A DNA stretch of 64,000 nt. It comes from CBDHDJ01 sp965261645. GTDB lineage: Bacteria > Pseudomonadota > Alphaproteobacteria > SHVV01. The position numbers and the translations under genes were made by a program. The notes below the pieces were generated by a model. The model was given only the letters and a program-made list of their open reading frames with translations, ran no database searches and was not told where the DNA came from. Position 1 is the first letter of the stretch. Each line of letters begins with the position of its first letter. The stretch covers positions 186,001 to 250,000 of the forward strand of contig CBDHDJ010000002.1 in the NCBI GenBank assembly GCA_965261645.1, written 5' to 3'. Shown one piece after another: positions 34,144-42,824 of the stretch.

Positions 34144-37100
34144 TCAATTCTCCAACAGTTCCTTCAGAGATTTTACCGGAAGCTCGACGTCGGTCGGCTG
34201 CAACACGTCCGGTGCCTGAAACAGCACATTGCCCGGCGACCAAAGTTCCACGCTTTCAGAATGTTCCTCGAAAAACACGGGATCGGTGGTCACCCGTACG
34301 CTTTCGGTCATGCCGGGTGCCGATAAGCCGTATTCTCGATGTCCCAAGGGTTGGATAACGGTTCCAGGAGGCATCAGATCGGCTGTTCCGATAACCCTGT
34401 CGAGATCCTCCATGACGACAGAGGATGGCAGGCGCGATGGCATGACGAGATCGTCTTCCGTCACCGCATCGATATCAAACCCCCGTCCCTCTACTTCCCG
34501 TACCTGTTGCTCGATTGCATCCACGACATTAGCGCGCTCCCCGGCATCCCGATTTTCACCGGATAGCACGGTTTGCGAAATCGTCCGGGGCAATTGGGCC
34601 AGAATCGGCTGCAAAGGACCAACCACGGACTCGAACAAGCCGATACGGTTTCTAAGCGCCCGGTAAACGTCCGTTTCGACCGTGCCTTCGTAGTGCAGGT
34701 TGACGATTCGAATCGTCCCATGGCGCTGGCCGAGGCGATCGATACGGCCGATGCGCTGTTCAACCCGCATGGGGTTCCACGGCATGTCATAGTTGATCAG
34801 GGCGCCGCAGAACTGGAAATTCAATCCCTCGGCGGCAGCATCCGTACACAGCAGAATATCGGCCTCGCCGTCGCGGAACCGCCGTTTGGCATCGTCGCGG
34901 CCGATCCCGCGCCAGGTGCCGTCTGCGGAGGGTATTTCTCCACCTCGTCCCGAGAAGCACATCAGCCTTTGATCAGCATCCTTCAGGAGTTCTGCACGCA
35001 GAAAATCCATCGTGTCGGTGTATTGGGTGAAGACCATTGCCTGGGGGTAATCGTCCCGGCGGAGCTCGCCGAGGGTGTTTTTCAGGCTTTCGAGCTTGCT
35101 GTCAGGCGGTAGTTGGCCGATGCCGAAGAGAAGGCTTTGGATATCCGCCTCCTCTTCGGCGGCTAAGGCTTCCCGTTCGAATGCCGCGACATCATCGGAA
35201 TCAAGCACTTCCTCGTCTGTATCATCGTCCGGTGCGTCTTCGTCCAGCCCCGGCAATTGCGCCTGGTTCCCAGCGGCAATGGCTTCGAGATGGTTCTGAA
35301 GCGTATTGCGCAAAGCGCTGAAACTGCTGGCGAGCCGTCGGCGGTAGATGGTCATGACGAATCCCACCGCCGTGCGCTCCTTGGCGCTCGCTTGGTTGTA
35401 GGTGCTGGCGATGTAATCCTCTACCGCGTCATAGAGCGCCCGTTCTTCCGGCGTCATCTCAATAAACCGATCCTGGACCTGGCGGTCGGCGATCGACGTG
35501 GTCAACATTCCCGCCTTGAAATATTGCCGCAGCAGTTCGCGTGTATGCCGTGAGACCAGCCGGCGGATCGGCGTGTGTGCCCGCATGATACCAACCGCGG
35601 CCCGGCGCTCCGACGTTTCCAACTGACGACGCGGGATGCTGGCGTCATTACGCAGCGCACGGAGAACCTTGCCAGCCTTCAGGCGCGACAGACCAGTCAG
35701 CCGTTGCGCGTCCTCCGTCTTGACGTCGCCGTAGTGGCGTTCGACCGACTGAAACAACTTGGCCATGCGGTCCAGCGCGTCCGAAGACGGGTTTGGTTGT
35801 TCAATATCGTCGAAAAAGCTGAGAAACGCTTTGTCGGTCCACTCCGGCGGCAGCCCGAGCAGGTTCAACAGGTCCCATACCTCGACCGGGTGAACCTGCA
35901 TCGGCGTTGCCGTCAGCAAAACCAGGCCCTGTGCGCGCTCCTTCAGTCTCAGCATCAGCCGGAGTAGCGCGTTCGGCCCGCCCTCCTGCTGGCTTCCCGC
36001 GGCACGCCGCCGGGCATGGTGGGCTTCGTCGAGCACCACCAAGTCCCAGGGTTCGGCTTCCTCCAGAAGTTCCGCAGCACGGTCACGCCGGCGCATCAGT
36101 TGACTCGACGCAATCACCACGGGTTCACGATGCCACCGATGGGGATCGACAACGCGTTCGTTGCGTCCATGCCATGCGGGCGAGGGATACCAGACCAGTC
36201 TACGGCCATCGTAAATCGGCCAATTGAGGTTGAATTTCTCACGTAGTTCGACCTGCCATTGTTTGAGAACAGCCTTGGGCGCCAGAATCAGGATCCGCTT
36301 GACGCGCCCTGCAAGCCACGACTGGCGTAGCAACAGACCCGCCTCGATGGTCTTGCCGAGGCCGACCTCGTCGGCGATCAGGAGTTTGGGCGGCCAACCG
36401 CGATAAAGGCGTTCAAAGGCTCTCACCTGATGCGGCCATGGTGTGACCGCCGAGGTCATTTCGCCAACACGTTCGCCCCCGTGCGGCAATGAGGGCGCTT
36501 GCTGGATGAAAGACCAGACACGGCTTCTGAGATCGCCATGTTGCAGCGTCGACGGAATTTCGCGTTCAGTCGCCTCGGGCTCCGGTTTCTCCGAAGAGGG
36601 CTTTGCTGGCTTTTTCTCGGGCTCCTTGAGGCGGGCGGGCACGTCGCTCGCCGGCATGAATCGCATGAGGTCCTGGCGTACGGCGTCGGGCACGTCGAGC
36701 ACGACCACGTGGTCCGACTTGTTGGCCCAGATGCGGGCGAAGTTGGCCTCCTCACCGGCAACCCGCTTGGGGTCCAGACCCCAACTCGTATAGACGTTGA
36801 TGCTCTCCCAGTTGTGCCGCCAGCCGGCGGCGGTCTCGTTGAGGCTGCCGTTCCAGGCAATCTTGTCACCACCGCGATCCTCGATAATCCCGGCTTTCTC
36901 GTGAAAAATGCCGTCCGCCGGGATCGGCTTCCTGCCTGCATCGCAAGGCACCGCTACCTTCACATCCAGATGACCTCGCGCGATCATCCAGGCAAGCAGT
37001 TCCAGGGCGTGGGAAGAGGCCGGGTCCGGCGGGGCCAGCGGCAGGCTCGCCAGACGGCATGACACAAGATCGCGCAACTGCTCGCCCATTTCGATCGCCT

Positions 37101-37326
37101 CGATCTCCGGCGGTTCCAGGGTGCAGCCAACGACGAGACGCATGCGCCCGCCGTTTCGGACCAGCCCCTCGATGCCTCGCGCCGCCAGCATCAGGGCACG
37201 GGCATTGAAGTATCCGGTCAGCCGGTCGTAGCGCTCGGCATCCTCCAGCGCGGGGACGTAGAACAGTTTGACGAGATCGCCGTCATCGGGTGTGTATTTG
37301 AGGTTCCAGGTGCGATCGATGAGCAT
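34144..37326 (-). CDS. PLD-SNF2 helicase of the defence operon
   Basis: 1060 residues from the ATG at 37326; a TTG at 37332 overlapping the methylase stop is an alternative. The N-terminal 230 residues are phospholipase-D-like (GIFHEKAGIIEDRGGDKIAW NGS, an HxK-type motif with one half visible). The helicase core follows: Walker A LIADEVGLGKTIEAGLLL, DEAH box LVVLDEAHHARRR, LLTATPMQV, and C-terminal motifs VFTQYTDTMDFL and VEQRIGRIDRLGQRH. This is the architecture of large SNF2 helicases next to DUF1156 methylases and DUF499 ATPases in BREX/DISARM-like loci. It probably translocates on invading DNA. Last gene of the operon, coupled to the methylase. Confidence 0.85.
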   Translation of the reverse strand: MLIDRTWNLKYTPDDGDLVKLFYVPALEDAERYDRLTGYFNARALMLAARGIEGLVRNGGRMRLVVGCTLEPPEIEAIEMGEQLRDLVSCRLASLPLAPPDPASSHALELLAWMIARGHLDVKVAVPCDAGRKPIPADGIFHEKAGIIEDRGGDKIAWNGSLNETAAGWRHNWESINVYTSWGLDPKRVAGEEANFARIWANKSDHVVVLDVPDAVRQDLMRFMPASDVPARLKEPEKKPAKPSSEKPEPEATEREIPSTLQHGDLRSRVWSFIQQAPSLPHGGERVGEMTSAVTPWPHQVRAFERLYRGWPPKLLIADEVGLGKTIEAGLLLRQSWLAGRVKRILILAPKAVLKQWQVELREKFNLNWPIYDGRRLVWYPSPAWHGRNERVVDPHRWHREPVVIASSQLMRRRDRAAELLEEAEPWDLVVLDEAHHARRRAAGSQQEGGPNALLRLMLRLKERAQGLVLLTATPMQVHPVEVWDLLNLLGLPPEWTDKAFLSFFDDIEQPNPSSDALDRMAKLFQSVERHYGDVKTEDAQRLTGLSRLKAGKVLRALRNDASIPRRQLETSERRAAVGIMRAHTPIRRLVSRHTRELLRQYFKAGMLTTSIADRQVQDRFIEMTPEERALYDAVEDYIASTYNQASAKERTAVGFVMTIYRRRLASSFSALRNTLQNHLEAIAAGNQAQLPGLDEDAPDDDTDEEVLDSDDVAAFEREALAAEEEADIQSLLFGIGQLPPDSKLESLKNTLGELRRDDYPQAMVFTQYTDTMDFLRAELLKDADQRLMCFSGRGGEIPSADGTWRGIGRDDAKRRFRDGEADILLCTDAAAEGLNFQFCGALINYDMPWNPMRVEQRIGRIDRLGQRHGTIRIVNLHYEGTVETDVYRALRNRIGLFESVVGPLQPILAQLPRTISQTVLSGENRDAGERANVVDAIEQQVREVEGRGFDIDAVTEDDLVMPSRLPSSVVMEDLDRVIGTADLMPPGTVIQPLGHREYGLSAPGMTESVRVTTDPVFFEEHSESVELWSPGNVLFQAPDVLQPTDVELPVKSLKELLEN

Positions 37327-37328
37327 GA

Positions 37329-40268
37329 TCAAACATTGTCGTCCTGCCAGAGCTTAAGCTGCTCGGGCTCGTCAATCTCGTCGCCGTAGGCGAGACGGGC
37401 AAGGTTGTAGAGAGCCTCGAAGTCGCTTCCCGAGGCGGCTGCGTCTCCTTCGAGTTCAATGCCGCTGAAGGCCTTTGACACCGGCAAAACCTCAAGGACG
37501 GCCTCAAGCGCCGCAAAGAAGCGCACATCCTGGTCCACCAGTGCATTGGCGAGCATTTCCTGGGCGGCGGCGAGAGAGCGCACTCGAGCCATGTTGGCGG
37601 CATGGTGGATGGCATCGATCATGCCTCTTGAGCCGTCAGCCGGGCCGAGTGTCCCCTTGGCCGCCCGGCGTGCGCTGTCCCATAGTATGATATCGCTACC
37701 CTTCTTCTCGGCGAGTCGGCCGACGATATCGTTGTCGAGATCGACACCGACGGCGCGGCCAAGCCTCAATGCCTCGTCGTACGAAAACATCGGCGCCTTG
37801 AAGGCGTCCCACGCCAAGACCAGAAACGCCGTTGCCGGATCGAGATCGGCATCAGCCTTGAGATGGGTCAGTTGCTGCAGACGCCATCGCTTGACCTCGC
37901 GCCGGGCAGCCTCCAAAGCGTCTTCCGGGGTTGCGGCATAAGGATCCCATTCGTCTTCGAACAGCGTCTGCTGACGGCGCCGACGGCGTTCCTCAGGCAT
38001 CTCTCGCGGTGTGCCGCGCTTCAATGGCCAGTGGCGCGAGAATTCTTCGAGCGCTGGGCCGAAGGATGCAAGATAGAGATCGACCCCGGCAATGCCCGCG
38101 TCCTGGAATTCCTTGACCCGGGTCCGCACCGCCTTCGCAACCAACGGTTCGACATCCTCCCAATAAAGGTCCTGTTCGGCCTCCATATCGCCGATGCGCG
38201 GGCGGCAGACCAGAAAGATGGTGCTGTTGGCAGCCGCTTTGTTCTTGATGTGCAGACTACCCTCGGCCTCGGTGTTAATGGGCCAGGAGGCGGTGATGGC
38301 GAAGCCCGCTTCCATCAGCCCCTTGGTGAGAGCGTCCCATGCGCCGGTCGCCTTGTGTGTGAACATCAGGGTCATAATGCCATCGGATTTCAAGGTGCGG
38401 CGGCATTCGGCAAAGACGGATGACATCCGTTCCTGGTAGTCGCGTCCCGCGAGCGCGCTGGCAGCTTTTTTGCCTTTGAATCTGGCCGGGTTCGCGACGG
38501 CTTCGTTGTCCTTGTCCGTCAGGTGTCGGCGGAAGAGCTCGGGGAAGACGTGTCCGGCGGTGCGCTTGAGCCAGACGTAAAAGAAATCCGACAACTCCGC
38601 GTACATCACGTTGTCGTAATAGGGCGGATCCATGACGACCACATCAATGCTGCCGTCCTCGATGTGGTCGAGGCTGTCGCCCGACTTGCAGGTGATGGTG
38701 ATGGGCGGCGGGGTAAATTCCGCTATGTTTGCATCGTCGAACAAATCGCCGTTTGTGTTATCCGCTCCGGGGCGAACCAGAGCGACGAGTTCGCGGATAC
38801 ATTTGGCGGTTTGCCCGATGGCCCAGTCGTAGCCGAGGCCGACGATGAGGGGCGCCATTTCCGCATAGGACCACTTGAACGAAAAATCGTGGCGATCGAA
38901 CGTATTGACCATAACCTGACGGCCGACATGCCACCGGGTCATGCGAGAGTTGTAGTCACATAGCTTGTCCAGGGAGAGAGCCAAGTAGCCGTAAGCCGCT
39001 TCCCGAAGTTCATCCAGCTTGCCAGCAGCCCGGTCGGCGTCGAGCATTTCGCGGTAGATTTCCACACTCGTGCCGTGACAAAGAAGCTGGCGCGGTGAAA
39101 ACAGGTCGCGCCACAACGGCATGCCATATTGAATGGGGCGATCATCGTTGCTGACTTCTGGAAATCTCTCGCTCGGCACGAGGTCCAGCGCCTCCCACTC
39201 CGGCAGCTTTTCGTCGAGAAGTGCTTTGATTTGGGCACTGTTGTCGTCCTCGGGTTGCGGCGTTCGATAGCCACGAACCCATTTGTCTTTTCCACGCTTT
39301 CCGGACTTCAATATCTTTTTGGCACGTTCTTTGTAGGCAACTGCGAAGAGTTTCTCGCCCATCTGACCGGCTTGGGCTTGGCGTTTGATTTCGTCGCCAT
39401 CGATGACGCGACCGCAATCCGAGTAAGGGCAGGTGCCATCGCCACGTGATACCGTGCCGGCCGACTGTTCCTTGGCGGATTTGACGATCTCAAATGAACA
39501 TATCCGGCCATCGGAATCTGGGCCGGAACCGAGTTCGGGTTTCAGCCTGACGCCGGTTCCGTCGGGTGCGAGACGCCAGTTAGGCGATAGTGGTACAAGG
39601 CCGTCGCAATAAGGGCAGGTTATAGTGCGTGCCCAGAGATAGCCGTCTGGCCGGGTGTTGCCATCAGGTTCGTCCGGAAATGCTTCGGCAAGGCGTTCAC
39701 GGATTTCCGTCGTGAGCCTTTCTCCAAGGGCTTCGACGGCTTCCCCGACCTCTTTGCCAAATTTGCCAGGCCAATCCAGGGTCGCAAATTCAATCAATGC
39801 GGCGACCGGATTAAGATCGTTGGCCAGTGTCTTGAGACCCAGACGGATAGACTCAAATGGTACGCTACCACCACCGGCTGTCGGATCGAGCACAACGGCG
39901 CCGTTCACCGAATTTTCCGCTAGCCAAATTCTATCCAGGTTGCTCGGAGTATGACCGAACGCCCGTGAATATCCGTAGGCTGCCGCTCCCAGTCGTTCCC
40001 CATTCCGAGTTGCAATAGCAATCCGTTTTTTGGCGGCAACGGGATCCCCATGAATTCCCAACACATGCAGAAACTTCTCCCGGTCCGCATCTGCGGGTAG
40101 CAGCGATGCTAGGACCGCCGCTCGAGAAGCCACCAACGGTCGCCGCGCCCACCAGACGTGGAGGTAATAGGTGGGAGGAAGAGCCGTCATGGAGCGTCGC
40201 TCTCGGACGCTCTCCTCGCCGAGAGCGGCAATCGGCAGCCAGCGTTCGATCAAGCGCGCGTCAGGCAT
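37329..40268 (-). CDS. DUF1156 adenine-specific DNA methyltransferase
   Basis: 979 residues. DUF1156 start RLIERWLPIAALGEESVRER and YYLHVWWARRPLVASR, SAM motif DPTAGGGSVPFESIRLG with NDLNPVAALIEF, a zinc-like Cys cluster (CPYCDGLVPL, CPYSDCGRV), and the catalytic VVMDPPYYDNVMYAEL. DUF1156 methylases are the modification enzymes (PglXI type) of some BREX loci and of DUF499-linked systems; they mark host DNA at adenine. I chose the ATG at 40268, just after the HNH stop codon; an in-frame ATG at 40316 would overlap the HNH gene by 44 bases. The gene end overlaps or abuts the helicase start. Confidence 0.9.
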   Translation of the reverse strand: MPDARLIERWLPIAALGEESVRERRSMTALPPTYYLHVWWARRPLVASRAAVLASLLPADADREKFLHVLGIHGDPVAAKKRIAIATRNGERLGAAAYGYSRAFGHTPSNLDRIWLAENSVNGAVVLDPTAGGGSVPFESIRLGLKTLANDLNPVAALIEFATLDWPGKFGKEVGEAVEALGERLTTEIRERLAEAFPDEPDGNTRPDGYLWARTITCPYCDGLVPLSPNWRLAPDGTGVRLKPELGSGPDSDGRICSFEIVKSAKEQSAGTVSRGDGTCPYSDCGRVIDGDEIKRQAQAGQMGEKLFAVAYKERAKKILKSGKRGKDKWVRGYRTPQPEDDNSAQIKALLDEKLPEWEALDLVPSERFPEVSNDDRPIQYGMPLWRDLFSPRQLLCHGTSVEIYREMLDADRAAGKLDELREAAYGYLALSLDKLCDYNSRMTRWHVGRQVMVNTFDRHDFSFKWSYAEMAPLIVGLGYDWAIGQTAKCIRELVALVRPGADNTNGDLFDDANIAEFTPPPITITCKSGDSLDHIEDGSIDVVVMDPPYYDNVMYAELSDFFYVWLKRTAGHVFPELFRRHLTDKDNEAVANPARFKGKKAASALAGRDYQERMSSVFAECRRTLKSDGIMTLMFTHKATGAWDALTKGLMEAGFAITASWPINTEAEGSLHIKNKAAANSTIFLVCRPRIGDMEAEQDLYWEDVEPLVAKAVRTRVKEFQDAGIAGVDLYLASFGPALEEFSRHWPLKRGTPREMPEERRRRRQQTLFEDEWDPYAATPEDALEAARREVKRWRLQQLTHLKADADLDPATAFLVLAWDAFKAPMFSYDEALRLGRAVGVDLDNDIVGRLAEKKGSDIILWDSARRAAKGTLGPADGSRGMIDAIHHAANMARVRSLAAAQEMLANALVDQDVRFFAALEAVLEVLPVSKAFSGIELEGDAAASGSDFEALYNLARLAYGDEIDEPEQLKLWQDDNV

Positions 40269-40272
40269 TCGT

Positions 40273-41025
40273 TCAAATCCAGTCCTGAGGAAGTTCAGAA
40301 AGAACTTTCTCGCCATAAAGGCCGAAATAGCTTCGACTTGTAGTAAAGAACCTGGGCAAACGGTTTTCCTCGTCGGGAAGAACCTCTCCTCGCGCGGCGG
40401 CTTCCATTAACTCCGGATCGGCAATCTCCGTTGCCCAACTATCGCTTAGCGCGTTCCAACGGTTCTCCCGCGCCCGCCGCAGGCGCTCGGTATTCAGCCC
40501 TAGGATTTCAATCGTCTTTTCGACTTTGTCGACCGCGATGTCGCCGATCTCACATGCAGCCGTGTCCGCGCCCATTCGGCCATCGAAATTCACGCGTGTC
40601 AGTGACGGCAGCGCGGGTAGCGCCCTGGGGTCGATGAAATCAGTATCCACCAAGGCCTCCTTGGCTTCACCGCAACTGCGATTGCGCTTTACCGGATCAA
40701 GTCGCCTTGCTTTGTCGTCGGTCTGCAATGTTCCACCCTTGCAGCAGGCAATCATATTGGCATGATCAAGGGCGTGTACCGCACCATTACGTGGATCACT
40801 CTGCGGAATGACATGCTCGACCTGCCTGTCTCTTTCCTCAATGTCGATTTCACAGTATGCGCAAAGCCCGTGCTGAATAGTCGCCAGGGTCTCAACGAGT
40901 TCCGAGTAGGAGACTCCGCCTGCATGATTGCGGAACCTGTCCCAATCTTTGACCTCTTCAACTTTTTCAGCAAGGTAAGCATCGAGACCGGGCGTCGGGT
41001 CTTTCAGCGATTGAATACACTTCAC
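40273..41025 (-). CDS. HNH endonuclease (PtuB/TIGR02646-like)
   Basis: 250 residues. A zinc-bound HNH site: CAYCEIDI (Cys55, Cys58), QVEHVIPQSD (Glu70-His71) and LDHANMIACCKGG (Asn90, Cys94-Cys95). This spacing is that of HNH partners paired with ATPases in Septu (PtuB) and some retron systems. The start is a GTG overlapping the ATPase stop codon (GTGA), so the two are translationally coupled. It is expected to cleave nucleic acid when released by the ATPase. Confidence 0.85.
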   Translation of the reverse strand: MKCIQSLKDPTPGLDAYLAEKVEEVKDWDRFRNHAGGVSYSELVETLATIQHGLCAYCEIDIEERDRQVEHVIPQSDPRNGAVHALDHANMIACCKGGTLQTDDKARRLDPVKRNRSCGEAKEALVDTDFIDPRALPALPSLTRVNFDGRMGADTAACEIGDIAVDKVEKTIEILGLNTERLRRARENRWNALSDSWATEIADPELMEAAARGEVLPDEENRLPRFFTTSRSYFGLYGEKVLSELPQDWI

Positions 41026-42332
41026 TCGGACTTTCCCATTTCTTTCATCAGCCGCCGCCGCCTAATTTCAATATCCGCCCTGTCTAGAGCCGGATCGCGC
41101 GGAGAGATCTCTTCAAGCTCACGTCTGAGAGACATTGCCTCATCGGAATCACCCCGGTCGTCGCTCAAAAGGCGAGTGTAACTTTCCAGAACTTGCACGA
41201 AGTTATTGCCGCTCGGTCGTTCATCGACGCCCATCACGATGGACAGGACATCACCGGCTTTCGCACCAAAGGTCGCCTCTGCCGCTTGTCGGGTAACGAC
41301 GAGATTGTTTTCCCGGTGCAGCTCCACGATGCGCTCCGGTTGGACGGTGGTGAGAATTTGGGGGCTATGCGTCGATACAATGAACTGGGTATTCCGAAAT
41401 GTACGCATCAGATCACCCAGAATCCTTTGCTGCCAATGCGGATGCAGGTGCAGCTCAACTTCATCGATCAGGGCGATCGCCTCGGATTCGAGGGCATTCG
41501 GAAGGTGTGGATTGCCTTGTGCCATGCGCCAGGCCAGATCGGCGGCAAGCGCGAGCACGGCTTGATAGCCGCCGCTTAACTGATCGAGAGATCGTTTCAT
41601 CGGAGGCCCTCCCTCCAATCTCTCGGATACCACGAATCGAAGCGGGCGAAGATCTACGTGCGGCTCTGTAATGCCCTCGATCATCGACGAAATTGCTTCG
41701 CGTACAACAGATAAGTCCTTCAAACGATAATCATGATCACGCCGCTCCCGCTGCTCCCTCAACTCCTCGTTTTCCTTCGTGTAGAACCACTCAAACAGTT
41801 CCCTGAAGCTTGTTCGCGCGGACAGTGCGCCCGCCAGCGCGGCATAGCGGGAAGTCACGCTCTTCGAGCGGCCACTCTTTTTCGCGAGGTGTGGAACCAC
41901 CCTTTCCGTGTCATAGAAGACCATGATCGGTAAATCTATTGGTGTCCCCCAACCTCTAAGAGCATTGCTCTCCAACCATTGCTTCAAATCCCTTAAGGGA
42001 TGGCGGGGTGGTTCTTGGCTTTTGTCCCTCCCTGAAAACCATCCCGTTCTTCTGGTAGCCCCCGAGGAGCGTTCCCATCTGATTTCATCGGTCGTGGTCA
42101 GCGAGACCCTCGCGCGTCCTCCGCCCTCCCGCCGGTCCTTCTTCAGGAATCCGGTCCCTGACACATCAGGCAGTAAAGTAGGTACTGCGCCCAAACCCAA
42201 CGCGATCGCGCTCAGCACGCTGGTTTTGCCGTGCGCATTGTTGCCATGCAGAACCGTTAGCTGCGGGTCGAAATGCAAATCGATTTTCTCGATCACCCGG
42301 TAGTTTTCGATCTCGACGGACTTTAGCTTCAC
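41022..42332 (-). CDS. AAA/ABC-type ATPase (PtuA-like)
   Basis: 436 residues. Walker A HGNNAHGKTSVL (30-38), ABC-like signature LSGGYQAVLALAADLAWR, Walker B AIALIDEVELHLHPHWQQ and a histidine switch in QFIVSTHSPQIL. This is the compact SMC/RecF-like ATPase of Septu, retron and OLD-type defence. The downstream coupled HNH gene makes a PtuA-PtuB-type pair. The start overlaps the stop of the upstream gene by four bases. Confidence 0.85.
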   Translation of the reverse strand: MKLKSVEIENYRVIEKIDLHFDPQLTVLHGNNAHGKTSVLSAIALGLGAVPTLLPDVSGTGFLKKDRREGGGRARVSLTTTDEIRWERSSGATRRTGWFSGRDKSQEPPRHPLRDLKQWLESNALRGWGTPIDLPIMVFYDTERVVPHLAKKSGRSKSVTSRYAALAGALSARTSFRELFEWFYTKENEELREQRERRDHDYRLKDLSVVREAISSMIEGITEPHVDLRPLRFVVSERLEGGPPMKRSLDQLSGGYQAVLALAADLAWRMAQGNPHLPNALESEAIALIDEVELHLHPHWQQRILGDLMRTFRNTQFIVSTHSPQILTTVQPERIVELHRENNLVVTRQAAEATFGAKAGDVLSIVMGVDERPSGNNFVQVLESYTRLLSDDRGDSDEAMSLRRELEEISPRDPALDRADIEIRRRRLMKEMGKSE

Positions 42333-42823
42333 GAGCGAGCCTCCTTCGCCCTTGGCTCCGTCAGCAGAAACCGCAGTGCCGTCAGTACCCTGCGCGGATG
42401 CTTGCGGTGCATCGCCATGCCGAGCCAGTATGCGGCCTCCTCGTGTCCCATGGCCTCGATGCCATCGGCCACCGCTCGCATGTTGTCGCGGCTGCGCATC
42501 GGGGCCAGCGTGCGGAACAGTAGCCCCAGCATCAACGCCAAATCTTCCGTAAGAGCGTAGCCACGCCTCATGGCGTCCGCGCTCCGCCCCGGCTTGACGC
42601 CCGCTTGCGAAAGCTTCTTTAACACCCGGTGCTCGACCAGTTCGAAGTTGCGGCCACGGAGTCCCGCGATGCGCAGAGCCGACGTTATATGCGGTGTCGC
42701 GGTCGCGGGCATCTGCCAGATTTCATACTCGGCGTCGACCGGCCCATGACGTCGCACACGCAACTCGTACCGCGGGGCGGAGTCCGGCGTCTCGATCTGT
42801 GAAATTCGCTCCAGACGCGCCAT
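42329..42823 (-). CDS. DUF7680-like small protein of the defence operon
   Basis: 164 residues from the ATG one base after the DUF499 stop. The core DLALMLGLLFRTLAPMRSRD and GHEEAAYWLGMAMHRKHPRR form a helical domain that I recall as DUF7680, seen beside DUF499 and DUF1156 genes. No catalytic motif; a structural or adaptor role is likely. An upstream extension overlapping DUF499 is spurious. Confidence 0.65.
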   Translation of the reverse strand: MARLERISQIETPDSAPRYELRVRRHGPVDAEYEIWQMPATATPHITSALRIAGLRGRNFELVEHRVLKKLSQAGVKPGRSADAMRRGYALTEDLALMLGLLFRTLAPMRSRDNMRAVADGIEAMGHEEAAYWLGMAMHRKHPRRVLTALRFLLTEPRAKEARS

Positions 42824-42824
42824 C

